The notes beneath the pieces are model-generated. The model worked only from the letters and a program-made list of their open reading frames with translations, made no database searches and was not told where the DNA came from. Below are positions 18,864 through 27,969 of a stretch of DNA of 64,000 bases, in pieces. Position numbers and translations under genes: made by a program. The stretch comes from a virus. Within the stretch, counting starts at the first letter, position 1, and each line of letters begins with the position of its first letter. Location: IMG/VR virus record IMGVR_UViG_3300033146_001059, positions 1 to 64,000 of that record; one strand, written 5' to 3'.

Positions 18864-19733
18864 TTATTTACCTCCGCTAAACGCTTGTATTGACTGATTA
18901 ACCATAGGAGTAACACTTACCCTAGGGTCAGATCCTTGCTCCATAATAAATACTACTATCTGATTTAATATTTCCACGTTAATATAGTCATCAAACTCCA
19001 TGTTTTCTGTTGTATCCTCTAAGGTCAATAACTGACTAGGGTATAAACTTATTATCTTAGGATCCCTAAGATACTCTATAGTAACCTTCTCTATGTTGTA
19101 GTCATCAGATTCATCACCTGTTTTTATATGAAGTGTGTCACCTATGATGTCATAGTAAGGCCTGTAAAATTGTGGGTCTAAAAATGCATTGTTAAGTATA
19201 GCTGCTTTCCTGTCAGCTGTTAATCTCTTAGCGGCATATTCCCTAGACGTATTATTTTTTTGATCGCATCCAAATACCGAAGCAGTAGTAGAAGTTTTAA
19301 CTTTTACTATACAATTAAGTAAGTGCCTATAATTATACTCCATAATTGCCAGGTTGCCTTTAGACGCTTTAATGCAGTTTTGCTTACATCTAACTTTATT
19401 AGCCTCGCAAACTTCTTTACACGCTTGATCAGACCCGCACGCGTCATCACATGTTGTAAAGGTACTCTCACACACGTCATCACATTTTGTAGCTTTTTCA
19501 GCTCTTGCAGCCTCTATTTTTACAGGGTCAAATAACACCTCCTCAGGACCAGTACGTAAAACTCTAAGGTCATCACTTAACTGCTGTGATACATCCATCT
19601 GATTATAACGAGTGTTAGTATACCAACTTATAGCTTTATTCGCATAATAAAGGAAATCCTCTACGTACAACGCAGAGGCTTCCTCTTTATTTAATTCTAT
19701 TAATGTATTACGATAAAGCTCTCTTATAGTCAT
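18864..19733 (-). CDS. Ring/connector protein with four CX3C motifs
   Basis: 289 residues. The N-terminal ~70 residues (MTIRELYRNTLIELNKEEAS) and C-terminal part resemble collar ring proteins of crAss-like phages. Between them, residues 84-120 form a Cys-rich insertion with eight Cys in four CX3C motifs (C84/88, C95/99, C105/109, C116/120), spaced 6, 5 and 6 residues. Twin CX3C is the signature of disulphide-bonded helical hairpins, and could also bind metal. The stop overlaps the next gene by one base. Confidence 0.65.
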   Translation of the reverse strand: MTIRELYRNTLIELNKEEASALYVEDFLYYANKAISWYTNTRYNQMDVSQQLSDDLRVLRTGPEEVLFDPVKIEAARAEKATKCDDVCESTFTTCDDACGSDQACKEVCEANKVRCKQNCIKASKGNLAIMEYNYRHLLNCIVKVKTSTTASVFGCDQKNNTSREYAAKRLTADRKAAILNNAFLDPQFYRPYYDIIGDTLHIKTGDESDDYNIEKVTIEYLRDPKIISLYPSQLLTLEDTTENMEFDDYINVEILNQIVVFIMEQGSDPRVSVTPMVNQSIQAFSGGK

Positions 19734-20578
19734 TACTTTTCTCCTTTATTTTTTTTCTCTGCAGCTTTCTCAGCCTTAGCAGCCCTTGCTTTTGCCATTG
19801 GATCCTCTTTTTTAGGATATATAGCATTTTCAATCTCTTTTACTATTGGTACGTTTACAGCACTATTTAAATACTCTAAAGCCAAAGCTTCGGTTGTACC
19901 CAGTAATATATTATTGTATCTATATGCGAAACCATCATAAGCAATTATATCTTTATCAAGACCGTGATATAGCATTAATTTTAATGATATATTTGCATCT
20001 TCATATAAAGCAGCGATCTCATTACGTCTGTGCCTGTCTTTAGCAGCAGTCATCAGATACTCTTTTACGTCAGACATTGGTTGACCAGTCATATCTATAC
20101 CAAGTAATCTTACTCTATTGTATAGATTAATTTCAGTATCATCCATTATCTTATTAAGCACTTTCATCTCCGATTCGATTTCAGAAAGTTTCTTTCTAGA
20201 TTCTGCGCCAGGCCTGAATACATAGAACCAGGCTTCACTTAAACCTGTTTGTTGTGCAGCATCAAAATCTTTTGCGATGTGAATAGAGTGTCTCACCCAT
20301 TCCCAATCTGCTGCATCTTGTGAATCATTTAAATCAAAAGTAAGTCCGTCTTTTATAGTTATAGTTGAACTTATCTCTGGTAAATATCCTCTTTTTAGTT
20401 TCTCCATCTCTGATACATTGGTTTCAATACCATTGTATCTCCCGTTGGACATACCTTTTGAAGGTTGTAATTTTAATTTTGCCTCCTTACTGAAAATTGA
20501 TTTTATTATTACAATCTTATCTTCAGGTGTCCCGTCTGCTAATTGCTCTTGGCTCAGTGTTTCAAATTTTTGTGTCAT
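19733..20578 (-). CDS. Head-associated protein downstream of MCP
   Basis: 281 residues, mostly helical, with a Lys/Ala-rich charged C-terminal tail (AKARAAKAEKAAEKKNKGEK). No membrane segment or catalytic motif. It follows the major capsid gene, separated by a hairpin and a TTTCTTATA-type motif, so it may start its own transcript. Synteny suggests a head-completion or auxiliary capsid protein. Not recognised at family level. Confidence 0.65.
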   Translation of the reverse strand: MTQKFETLSQEQLADGTPEDKIVIIKSIFSKEAKLKLQPSKGMSNGRYNGIETNVSEMEKLKRGYLPEISSTITIKDGLTFDLNDSQDAADWEWVRHSIHIAKDFDAAQQTGLSEAWFYVFRPGAESRKKLSEIESEMKVLNKIMDDTEINLYNRVRLLGIDMTGQPMSDVKEYLMTAAKDRHRRNEIAALYEDANISLKLMLYHGLDKDIIAYDGFAYRYNNILLGTTEALALEYLNSAVNVPIVKEIENAIYPKKEDPMAKARAAKAEKAAEKKNKGEK

Positions 20579-20607
20579 AGTCTTATTATTTCATATTATC
20601 ATTAAAT

Positions 20608-20632
20608 AACCCCACCCAACATGAGTGGGGTT
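20608..20632 (-). terminator. Hairpin after the capsid gene
   Basis: An 8-bp stem AACCCCAC/GTGGGGTT with a 9-base loop. On the plus strand it is followed by TTTTATTATT, on the minus strand by TTATTTAAT, so it is a weak or partial terminator for the capsid transcript. It could attenuate read-through into the next gene. Confidence 0.55.
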
Positions 20633-20635
20633 TTA

Positions 20636-20648
20636 TTATTATAAGAAT
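20636..20648 (-). promoter_or_regulatory. Late-promoter-like motif, copy 2
   Basis: The minus strand reads ATTCTTATAATAA between the capsid stop and the hairpin at 20608-20632. If it is a promoter, the hairpin lies in the new leader; if a processing site, the hairpin would protect a cut end. Confidence 0.4.
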
Positions 20649-20655
20649 TTAATTC

Positions 20656-22065
20656 TTAGTATGCAATTGATTCAGTAATAATTGCTGATTTGTAAGGGTT
20701 AAATATTACAACTCCAGAGTATCCTAATAGGTGGTAAGAACTACCGTGGATTGAAGTAGCAATCTGTCCGCTTTCACGTCCTGACTGTCCACCCATACCA
20801 TTAAGTGTTCCAGATAACATCTCAGCCCCGTCAAGAGTGAATGTTGCCATATTAGGTCTTCCTGTAGAAACATCTGGTTGCATATCGATACAGAAACCGT
20901 ATCCATAATCAGGGTATTCTTGAGAAAGAGATCTATCAACTACGAAAGAGATAGAGTTTCCTTGGAATGTGTAAGTATCAAATTGTGCGCCAACCTTAAC
21001 TTTAGAGTTAGATTGTTTAGACCAGAAGTAAGAACCTTCAGCTGGAGAGGTAAATCTCAAGTCAGCTTTCATTACTTTTCCAACTTGGAACCACAGTCTC
21101 TCGTTTACAACGAAAGCATAAGAATTTCCAATAGGTGTATCTGATTTTTCAACCATAGCTGCCATGATATCCTCGAATAAATCAATAGACAGTACAGAGT
21201 AAGCGAATTTATCACAATATCTTTCGATCTGTGCAATTACACCATCTCCAATCGGCACATCTCTACCTTTTTCATCCTGCATCATACATTTACCGTTCGC
21301 ATCAAAGTTAGATTGACCGAAGATCATATGTTGTTCTCTTGAGACTAGGTAAGAGTCCATACACTCTTTTTCCTTAGTATTCATCTTAGCATACTGCTCA
21401 CCATCTTTACCTTTACCCATGTCGATGAAAACATCTTCCATAAGTGCAAAATCACCTGAGAAATCTACAGAAGATCTGTGTCTAGATAGATAATTTCTAT
21501 GTGTCTCAGTGTTAGAGATGTACTTGATATAACCTCTCTCAGAAAGCTCTGGGTGATAGTTAGATCTGTATCTTGTGATACGTCCTGGCGTAAGGAATTC
21601 TTTAGCAGCTTGCTTGCTCATGTCAGCAGTAACCAACATAACTTTATGCATCCACTTATTATCCATTTCCTTCTTAGGTGGGGCAACTACAAAAAGTTGT
21701 TGCTTGTTCTCAAGAACTAACGTATCATTTTTGTCGTAATATTTCTCAGCTAGTGCAAGATCAAAGATCGCACCTGCTGCTGGGGTAACAGTTCCACCCG
21801 CTACAATTTTAACTTTTTTGATAAAGTTAACTTTAATTGACCACTCAATAGTCATTGAGTTAATCGGTGTGAAAGAATCTCCACCTTTCTTTTTAGTATA
21901 AACATTTCTAAGTGCCTCAGTAAGGTTAGAAATTGCTAATCCAGGGTACATAGTTACTACCTGCCCCATTTTGTGAGGTTTTTTCCCCAACAATGTTCCA
22001 AAGTTTTGGACTGTTTTTGTGCTCGAAACGTTTTCCAAAACCGTGTTTCTGTCTACTATTCTCAT
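20656..22065 (-). CDS. Major capsid protein (crAss-like)
   Basis: 469 residues, expected size for a HK97-fold capsid protein. The C-terminus (YHLLGYSGVVIFNPYKSAII) resembles the ending I associate with crAss-like capsid proteins. A preceding acidic gene fits a scaffold, and portal and TerL follow in the usual order upstream. Codon use is visibly richer in C- and G-ending codons than the fibre genes, consistent with high expression. No prohead-protease cleavage site was identified by eye. Confidence 0.85.
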   Translation of the reverse strand: MRIVDRNTVLENVSSTKTVQNFGTLLGKKPHKMGQVVTMYPGLAISNLTEALRNVYTKKKGGDSFTPINSMTIEWSIKVNFIKKVKIVAGGTVTPAAGAIFDLALAEKYYDKNDTLVLENKQQLFVVAPPKKEMDNKWMHKVMLVTADMSKQAAKEFLTPGRITRYRSNYHPELSERGYIKYISNTETHRNYLSRHRSSVDFSGDFALMEDVFIDMGKGKDGEQYAKMNTKEKECMDSYLVSREQHMIFGQSNFDANGKCMMQDEKGRDVPIGDGVIAQIERYCDKFAYSVLSIDLFEDIMAAMVEKSDTPIGNSYAFVVNERLWFQVGKVMKADLRFTSPAEGSYFWSKQSNSKVKVGAQFDTYTFQGNSISFVVDRSLSQEYPDYGYGFCIDMQPDVSTGRPNMATFTLDGAEMLSGTLNGMGGQSGRESGQIATSIHGSSYHLLGYSGVVIFNPYKSAIITESIAY

Positions 22066-22092
22066 AGTTCTTTAAAATTTAATTATTAATAA

Positions 22093-23280
22093 TTAGTCGT
22101 CCCACAGTGCGTCGATATTGTCAGGTCTACCAGTTTGTCTACCTTGGCCAACATCTTTGCCAGGTTTTGGTATAATATCATTACGAGACATTCCATTTGC
22201 GGATCCAGGTGCACCATTAAGCACATCTTGTCTCCCTTGCTTGAAAGCCTCCGACTCTTTTCTTCTCCAGTACTTGTCAACATTATCTAAGTAACTTTCA
22301 CCATATTTCATAAACCATGCTGCTTTGAACAGCCTTTCTGGATCACTAAACATTTCTTCCATAATTAACGGATCACCCTGGTCATTAATTTCCAGTAAAC
22401 TGTGTAAAACTTCATTTTTCATTTGATCTGTAACCTCAGCACCTCCAATATTATCAATATTCTCAACCGCTGAAACTATTTCGTATCTATCAGCTTCTAG
22501 TGCAGCTACTTTTTCTTTGCTCACTTCCGCCTCTTCAGATGCTTTTGCTTGTGCTTGCTTGTCGTTTAATTGACCTCGCAAACTAGCCACCTGTTTAGTA
22601 TAAATAGACTCATTTTCTTTCTGTCTACCCATTGCAATTATTGCTTCTTCTTCTGTTAAATCCGGTTCAACATGTTTGAGCCAGCTTAAAAAGATAGCGT
22701 CATCAGGCATTTCATTATAATCTACGCTATTAGCATCTCGAGCAGCGAATGATTTTGCTACCTGCTTATTTATTACATCAGACATAAACTCAGAAACACT
22801 CCTGTTGGAATTTCTTATGTCATTAAGTAATTGTATTTCTTCACTTGCTAGATCATATTCCTCTTCTACAGTAGGTCTTGCATCTGTTGAAAGTGACTGC
22901 AATACAGTGTACTGCTCATCTGCGCTCAGAGAATCGAAATCCACAGACGCGCCGTCATCGTATGTTATCTTACCTCCTACGATACCGTAGTCTGCTAAAT
23001 ATCTCTCTACTCCTGTAAGTATGTCATCTCCGTCGGTACCAGAGCCGGAACCGTCTCCATCTGTACCATCACCGACAGTTCCCCCGTCAGCCCCGCTAGC
23101 GTCAGTTCCATCAGAACCATCAGAACCACCAGAACCACCAGAACCACCAGAACCATCAGAACCACCAGCTCCGTCTGTATTTGTACCGGAACCATCTCCA
23201 GTATCAGCTGCAGCAGCAGCTCCATCAGATCCATCTACGTCTTCCGCAAAAAGATCATCTACACTTAAATTGTCATTCAT
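22093..23280 (-). CDS. Scaffold-like acidic protein
   Basis: 395 residues. Residues 15-85 are an Asp/Gly/Ser low-complexity tract built of GSDG and GGSG repeats. The middle is helical and acidic with a coiled-coil stretch (NDKQAQAKASEEAEVSKEKV, about residues 235-265), and the C-terminus is short and disordered. An acidic, coiled-coil protein directly upstream of the capsid gene is the classic scaffold arrangement. The function is inferred from position and composition; the repeats leave several other frames open by chance. Confidence 0.7.
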   Translation of the reverse strand: MNDNLSVDDLFAEDVDGSDGAAAAADTGDGSGTNTDGAGGSDGSGGSGGSGGSDGSDGTDASGADGGTVGDGTDGDGSGSGTDGDDILTGVERYLADYGIVGGKITYDDGASVDFDSLSADEQYTVLQSLSTDARPTVEEEYDLASEEIQLLNDIRNSNRSVSEFMSDVINKQVAKSFAARDANSVDYNEMPDDAIFLSWLKHVEPDLTEEEAIIAMGRQKENESIYTKQVASLRGQLNDKQAQAKASEEAEVSKEKVAALEADRYEIVSAVENIDNIGGAEVTDQMKNEVLHSLLEINDQGDPLIMEEMFSDPERLFKAAWFMKYGESYLDNVDKYWRRKESEAFKQGRQDVLNGAPGSANGMSRNDIIPKPGKDVGQGRQTGRPDNIDALWDD

Positions 23281-23308
23281 CTTATTATCGTATTTACATT
23301 ATAAAAAC

Positions 23309-23345
23309 TGACACAACTTTATGTCATTTTCTTATTATAAGAAAA
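23309..23345 (-). promoter_or_regulatory. Late-promoter-like palindrome and hairpin before the scaffold gene
   Basis: Positions 23327-23345 are a 19-base perfect palindrome around a central base (TTTTCTTAT, T, ATAAGAAAA), containing the TTTCTTATAATA motif. Immediately downstream on the minus strand, TGACA and TGTCA (23309-23326) form a hairpin. It lies ~30-65 bases before the scaffold start, where expression of scaffold plus capsid would be set. Confidence 0.5.
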
Positions 23346-23369
23346 AAGTAGAGTAATACCAACTACCTA

Positions 23370-23765
23370 CTAGTTACTTAGGTTTCTTTTATCTTGACTA
23401 CCAACGCGTAATGCTAAAGCAAATACACCGTCTGCTACCCATGCCCCAACACCATACATATGAGCTACGCCGTTTGGACCTATTTTTATAGATACTCCTG
23501 TCTCGTCTATCAGATTATACATACTTCCAAATGTAATCACAACCTCAGTGGCTACTGTGTTTACTATCTTTAGCTCATGAACAGAGTCCTCTACTAATGT
23601 TGTACCTTCCCATTTAGCTATTATAGCGTCAGCACCTATTTCCCATAGTTGCATAGTGGATCTGGCTTTAAAATCAGGGTACAATGTACCTACAATTATC
23701 TCTTTAACCTCCGCGCCATCGTCCTCGAAGTCTGATAAATTATTCATGTATATTCCTAAACCCAT
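23370..23765 (-). CDS. Small head-module protein
   Basis: 131 residues with beta-rich segments and no signal peptide. The start at 23765 overlaps the upstream gene by 10 bases; a second ATG six codons in (giving MNNLSDFEDD) would also serve. Lies between the portal-side genes and the scaffold. Size and position fit a head decoration or assembly factor; not recognised. Confidence 0.6.
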   Translation of the reverse strand: MGLGIYMNNLSDFEDDGAEVKEIIVGTLYPDFKARSTMQLWEIGADAIIAKWEGTTLVEDSVHELKIVNTVATEVVITFGSMYNLIDETGVSIKIGPNGVAHMYGVGAWVADGVFALALRVGSQDKRNLSN

Positions 23766-24025
23766 TGTGTTCTTATTTTATTTGTTATCTCTTTTAATGA
23801 GTATATAATACTCTCGATCTCTCTGTTTTGTGACAAGTCTTTATTCATGTCAAGCATATCTATGTATTCCAAATTAGCTACTATCTTAGTGCTTAAAGTA
23901 TACATTCTATTAAATGTACGTACATCACCTGATACAGGCTCTTTAACAGATAATATATACTGTATATCGGCTAAAGTCTTATATGCGTTATTTACAGCTG
24001 TGTACACCTCTTCTATATAGATCAT
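23756..24025 (-). CDS. Small helical head-module protein
   Basis: 89 residues, predicted all-helical (MIYIEEVYTAVNNAYKTLAD). One base separates it from the Cys-motif protein upstream and it overlaps the next gene by 10 bases, so it is tightly coupled. Unrecognised; likely a minor assembly factor. Confidence 0.6.
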   Translation of the reverse strand: MIYIEEVYTAVNNAYKTLADIQYILSVKEPVSGDVRTFNRMYTLSTKIVANLEYIDMLDMNKDLSQNREIESIIYSLKEITNKIRTQWV

Positions 24026-24026
24026 T

Positions 24027-25043
24027 TTAACAAGATTTACTGTTTATAGAACAAGACTTTCTTGCCGACTCTAGGATTACCTGCGCCTTTCTGAATTCTC
24101 CTTCAATGAAATTAATGTAGGCCCCTAACCTCTTCTGCTGCAGTTTTTGCCAATCTGCAATCGTACATGCATCATCACATGCTGGATCGCAGGCTATATT
24201 TCTAATTTCTGTTACAATGGCATTATTTATTTCTTCAGTTACAAGAATCTGTGAATCTGCCATCATGCCTACTGTAAAGGTATCATTACCCTCTAATCTT
24301 CCTATAGCTAGCATTTTTTCTTCGTACGTACTGTCTAAGTCAAACGCAAGTGTTATGTTACCTGCATAATCTAAAATCACAAGCTCGTCGTTATTGTTTA
24401 TCCCAAATGTTCCACTGGCTGAGGCTAATCCCCACTCACCAGCATAACCGTATACGTCTCCTTTTATAGCTTGATTACCTTCAAGTACATCATTAAATAT
24501 AACATATATAGCATTGTACCACCCATCAAAAAATGAATCTACACCACTTCTGTTTGGTAAACTATTCATTGTAAATGGGTATGAGTATGAGTATTTATAT
24601 ACAGACTGGAATGGTGGGTTATTACCACCTACAGGAACACCTTTAAATTGCAATATATTGGCTTCTCCGGTATAGAAATTTATATTTAAAACTACATCAT
24701 CTGGTTTTACATCTTGTGTATAATACAGTCCATCAACAGAATATTTAAACTCAGGTGGTTCCGCCGCATTAAGCTTTCCGTTATCTTCAACTACTACCTG
24801 TGAATATAATTGTTTTCTGCCCATAGTTCCCATATATGACAGCACAAATCCGTATGTTTTACCCCTACCAGTATCTGTTATTATAGATCTGTAATCTATA
24901 TTATTATAATTTATACTAAGCACAGGTTTGCGTGCGTCATCATATAGAACCTCAGCAGAGACACATGTCTCAGTGCCTAGTTTCTGAAGTACAGATGTCA
25001 GCGCTCCGTGACTATCTTTAGTAACTGCTTTTGGTATATTCAT
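24027..25043 (-). CDS. Portal-adjacent structural protein with Cys cluster
   Basis: 338 residues. The first ~280 are beta-rich and the last ~50 helical. Near residues 286-294 a cluster CDPACDDAC repeats the CX3C spacing found in the ring protein at 18864-19733, followed by two Cys at the extreme C-terminus (SCSINSKSC). The two proteins may use the same disulphide or metal-binding device. Starts 3 bases after the portal stop. Role unknown, probably head or neck. Confidence 0.6.
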   Translation of the reverse strand: MNIPKAVTKDSHGALTSVLQKLGTETCVSAEVLYDDARKPVLSINYNNIDYRSIITDTGRGKTYGFVLSYMGTMGRKQLYSQVVVEDNGKLNAAEPPEFKYSVDGLYYTQDVKPDDVVLNINFYTGEANILQFKGVPVGGNNPPFQSVYKYSYSYPFTMNSLPNRSGVDSFFDGWYNAIYVIFNDVLEGNQAIKGDVYGYAGEWGLASASGTFGINNNDELVILDYAGNITLAFDLDSTYEEKMLAIGRLEGNDTFTVGMMADSQILVTEEINNAIVTEIRNIACDPACDDACTIADWQKLQQKRLGAYINFIEGEFRKAQVILESARKSCSINSKSC

Positions 25044-25045
25044 GG

Positions 25046-27316
25046 TTATATTTTATTATTGTTTATTTCTCTTGCGTTGCTGTTACCACCTTCAACGTAC
25101 AACTGCTCTCTTTCTAGTTGTACTATCTCACGTTTAGCTCGCATCTCTTGCTCTTTAAACCTAGCTTCGTCTGTAGCTACTTTCTCTTTAATATTAAGCT
25201 CCCTTGTTTTATTCTCGCTTTCAATCTTAAGTTTCTCTTTATCTAGGTTAAGTCTTTCTCTGATAAGTATATCTGCCTCACGTTGTAGTTTCTCAGCCTG
25301 AGCACCAGCTTCTTTCAACTGCTGTTCATACTGTTTAACCTGGTCATCCATCTGCTTCATCTGCCCTTCGTTATCATCGGAAGATAATCCTTGACGCACA
25401 ATATCTCGTGCTTCCGCTACTGTATCTGCTAATATAAGGTTAACCATGACTTCAGGCTTAACTGCTCCTCCTCCAACTAACTCACTTACTAGCCCTTCTA
25501 GTTTTTGTAGTTTAAGCGCATCTCTAGATGAATTTGTTACCTGTATATTATAATCCGTCCACACAAAGTCCTTTCTATCAATCTTAAAAGCTATACTCGC
25601 TGAGCCTACTCTGTAAGCTCCCATCTTACCTTTCTTATATGATGTTTTAGCATTGTTTATAAGTGTAGTAAGTATTCTTTTTCTAGCATCGGACATTAAG
25701 TCAAATATGTTTAATGTAATAAGAGATACCTGTCTTATGCCTGTCTTTACATTTTCTACTGCTTCACGTTCCTCAATCTGCCCGAGCATTTGGTCTGTTA
25801 CACCTGTAGTTAGAACTACCTGTCTTTCAAGTGTTTGTAGTATAGCGTTTATACCGTTAATGGCGTTACCGTCTATGCCTCCTTGAAATTCACCGTAGTG
25901 ATTAAATAGCTGTGCTCCCTCTTCTGTGGGATCAATTAATTCTACCCCTTGTTTTCTAAGAGCTATCCACTTCATCAATCTCTCCATAAAACGAGACCCT
26001 AATACTTTTGGTATACCAGCGATATTAACACGTGTCCCTGCAACTCCAGCTGTAGCCACTAAGTTATTACGGTGAAACTGGGTTATATCATACATGTCTT
26101 GCACATCCTTGAGGTTCCATACCATTGAGTATGCCTCACCTTGACGTATGTTGTATGACATACCTGAGTAAGTTAATGATGTTTTATATGGGTCATTTTG
26201 TGACCTTGGAACGTCCTCAGATTTCTTTAGACCAAAATATATATCATAACCTATCCTATAGCCCTCATATCTATCTTCGATGTAACCTTTTTTACCGTCT
26301 TTGGTTTTACCGTCTAATTCATTGGATGCTAACCACTCTACATGGTAAACCTCCACTGTGTCAAACTCATTACCAGTGTATTGATTATATACATTATCGT
26401 CATCGTTGTAGTAGGGGTCTTCAAGTCTTTGTGGGTCTGCCAATCTCCTAGAAGTACCGTAAGCTGAGGGTTTTATACCAAACAGTTTCTTCTTATCTTC
26501 AGAGGTCATCATATGACCAAATTTTTGTATAACCTGATGGCGTGTGTAAAATTCTCTATGAACAACTGCATTAACAGAATCCATAAATAAATCATTTTTA
26601 TTTTTATTAAAAAATAGATTTTCAGGTTTTATTATTTCGAATACAGGGTCCTTGCCTTTTTCACGTATATACGTTCTCCAGTTCATTTCTCCTGTTATAA
26701 GTAGGTCGTAAAGTAGTTCAGCCGACTTACGTTTAAAATCTATTATGTTATCTTGTTCAAAGAATTTAACTAAATGCTGTGCCGCTTTAGCGTACACACT
26801 TATAAAGTCTTCATTTATATACTCCATTAACCCATGAAGGTACTCTTCATGTAAAGGATTTTCCTGCTCTTTAGATGCTTGTCCACCAGCCTGTAAATCT
26901 ACTGACTGCTGAAATTGCTGCATAGATGTTTTAAACCTAGTATTAACTTCCCCAATAATAAAGTTCTTCTTCTCCTCGTCTTCTAATGAAAGTGTTTTAT
27001 CATCACTTACAGATATACCATAGTTAAATGTTTCTGTTAAAAATAATCCAACCAAAGCATCTATACGAGGTTTAATAATAGGTGTAAACTGTATGTCTAT
27101 AGGGTTTCCTATACCATAATTGTCGCTTAAGTACTCAAATTCTTCAGCGTCTCTTCTACCAGAGTAGTATTTCCTACACACTGGAATATGTTTCTTCTCA
27201 TACATCAACTTACCTATCCAGTAGTCAACCATGCCAACTAAGTACGGATCGCCTTCTTTCTGTTTTCTAGTTGCATATATGTCGTCTACTGGACGTCTAT
27301 TAATAATACTTGCCAT
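25046..27316 (-). CDS. Portal protein (crAss-like)
   Basis: 756 residues, the expected size for crAss-like portals. The N-terminal region carries CRKYYSGRRDAEEFEYLSDN then GIGNPIDIQFTPIIKPRIDA, which I recognise as the signature of that family. The C-terminal 130 residues are a long charged coiled coil rich in Glu/Lys/Arg (residues ~640-740), fitting the barrel/crown helices facing the capsid interior. It is one base downstream of the GroES-like gene, which starts close to TerL. Forms the dodecameric DNA channel at the head vertex. Confidence 0.88.
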   Translation of the reverse strand: MASIINRRPVDDIYATRKQKEGDPYLVGMVDYWIGKLMYEKKHIPVCRKYYSGRRDAEEFEYLSDNYGIGNPIDIQFTPIIKPRIDALVGLFLTETFNYGISVSDDKTLSLEDEEKKNFIIGEVNTRFKTSMQQFQQSVDLQAGGQASKEQENPLHEEYLHGLMEYINEDFISVYAKAAQHLVKFFEQDNIIDFKRKSAELLYDLLITGEMNWRTYIREKGKDPVFEIIKPENLFFNKNKNDLFMDSVNAVVHREFYTRHQVIQKFGHMMTSEDKKKLFGIKPSAYGTSRRLADPQRLEDPYYNDDDNVYNQYTGNEFDTVEVYHVEWLASNELDGKTKDGKKGYIEDRYEGYRIGYDIYFGLKKSEDVPRSQNDPYKTSLTYSGMSYNIRQGEAYSMVWNLKDVQDMYDITQFHRNNLVATAGVAGTRVNIAGIPKVLGSRFMERLMKWIALRKQGVELIDPTEEGAQLFNHYGEFQGGIDGNAINGINAILQTLERQVVLTTGVTDQMLGQIEEREAVENVKTGIRQVSLITLNIFDLMSDARKRILTTLINNAKTSYKKGKMGAYRVGSASIAFKIDRKDFVWTDYNIQVTNSSRDALKLQKLEGLVSELVGGGAVKPEVMVNLILADTVAEARDIVRQGLSSDDNEGQMKQMDDQVKQYEQQLKEAGAQAEKLQREADILIRERLNLDKEKLKIESENKTRELNIKEKVATDEARFKEQEMRAKREIVQLEREQLYVEGGNSNAREINNNKI

Positions 27317-27925
27317 CTATTGCTTTATTTTTGCTACTATATCAAACGCATAACATACCACATATAGATCACTATCAACATCAAGATATACATCTTTTCC
27401 TGTGAAAGCCTCTATTACAACAACATCCCCTTCATCTATAGAGTCCGCCGATGAGCGTATAACATCAGCAACCCTTATGTCCTGTGCTGTAGGATCCTGT
27501 GATAATGTCTCTGTTGGTATATGTATACCTGAGGCTGTTATGGATTCTTTTTTCCTTAGCTTTATAAGTATTCTATCTATACCTGGTTGCATTTTAACTA
27601 TATCACTCATAACTTTAAACTTTTTACTATATTTTAACACTATACCAGATGCTGGTACTATTTTTACCTTACCGACCCTACTTTCAGAAGGGACGTGAAC
27701 ACCATAAAAAATATCAACTGCCACAGTATCTCCAGTTATAAAGTTTTCATCACCAGAACTCGTAACTTCACCAAGATATAATTCTCTACCATTATCGTAT
27801 TTATTTCTAACACTGTCTGGTATTATAATATTAGCTGTTGATTCTATAGTGCTGGGCCATTTTCTTAAATTTAAAACTACATTGCCCTTAGTAGCCTCTA
27901 AGTCATTTACATTTACATACATCAT
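27317..27925 (-). CDS. Tandem GroES-like co-chaperonin
   Basis: 202 residues containing two GroES-like folds. The second (residues ~112-202) reads PGIDRILIKLRKKE, then SGIHIP in the mobile-loop position, then a GDVVVIEAFTGKDV strand and a C-terminal DIVAKI, matching GroES landmarks. The first (~12-103) repeats the pattern with GNVVLNLRKW, NIIIP, GDTVAVDIFYGVHV and VPASGIV. NIIIP and GIHIP would be the hydrophobic tripeptides that dock into GroEL. The gene abuts portal and lies 45 bases after TerL, pointing to capsid folding with host GroEL. The two-domain form is unusual. Confidence 0.7.
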   Translation of the reverse strand: MMYVNVNDLEATKGNVVLNLRKWPSTIESTANIIIPDSVRNKYDNGRELYLGEVTSSGDENFITGDTVAVDIFYGVHVPSESRVGKVKIVPASGIVLKYSKKFKVMSDIVKMQPGIDRILIKLRKKESITASGIHIPTETLSQDPTAQDIRVADVIRSSADSIDEGDVVVIEAFTGKDVYLDVDSDLYVVCYAFDIVAKIKQ

Positions 27926-27948
27926 TAAAACATTTTAATATTCATAAG

Positions 27949-27961
27949 TTATTATAAGAAT
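27949..27961 (-). promoter_or_regulatory. Late-promoter-like motif, copy 4
   Basis: The minus strand reads ATTCTTATAATAA in the 44-base gap between TerL and the GroES-like gene, about 24 bases before the ATG at 27925. It would drive the GroES-portal-head block separately from TerL. Confidence 0.5.
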
Positions 27962-27969
27962 AAGAAATA

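Noticed and set aside
23090-23180. Possible CRISPR-like or minisatellite array
   Set aside because: The repeats are 9-12 bases, coding for GSGG/GSDG within the scaffold; no spacers.
23007-23311. Plus- and minus-strand frames in the Gly/Ser/Asp tract of the scaffold
   Set aside because: Repetitive DNA is open in several frames; the scaffold frame alone has flanking coding sequence.
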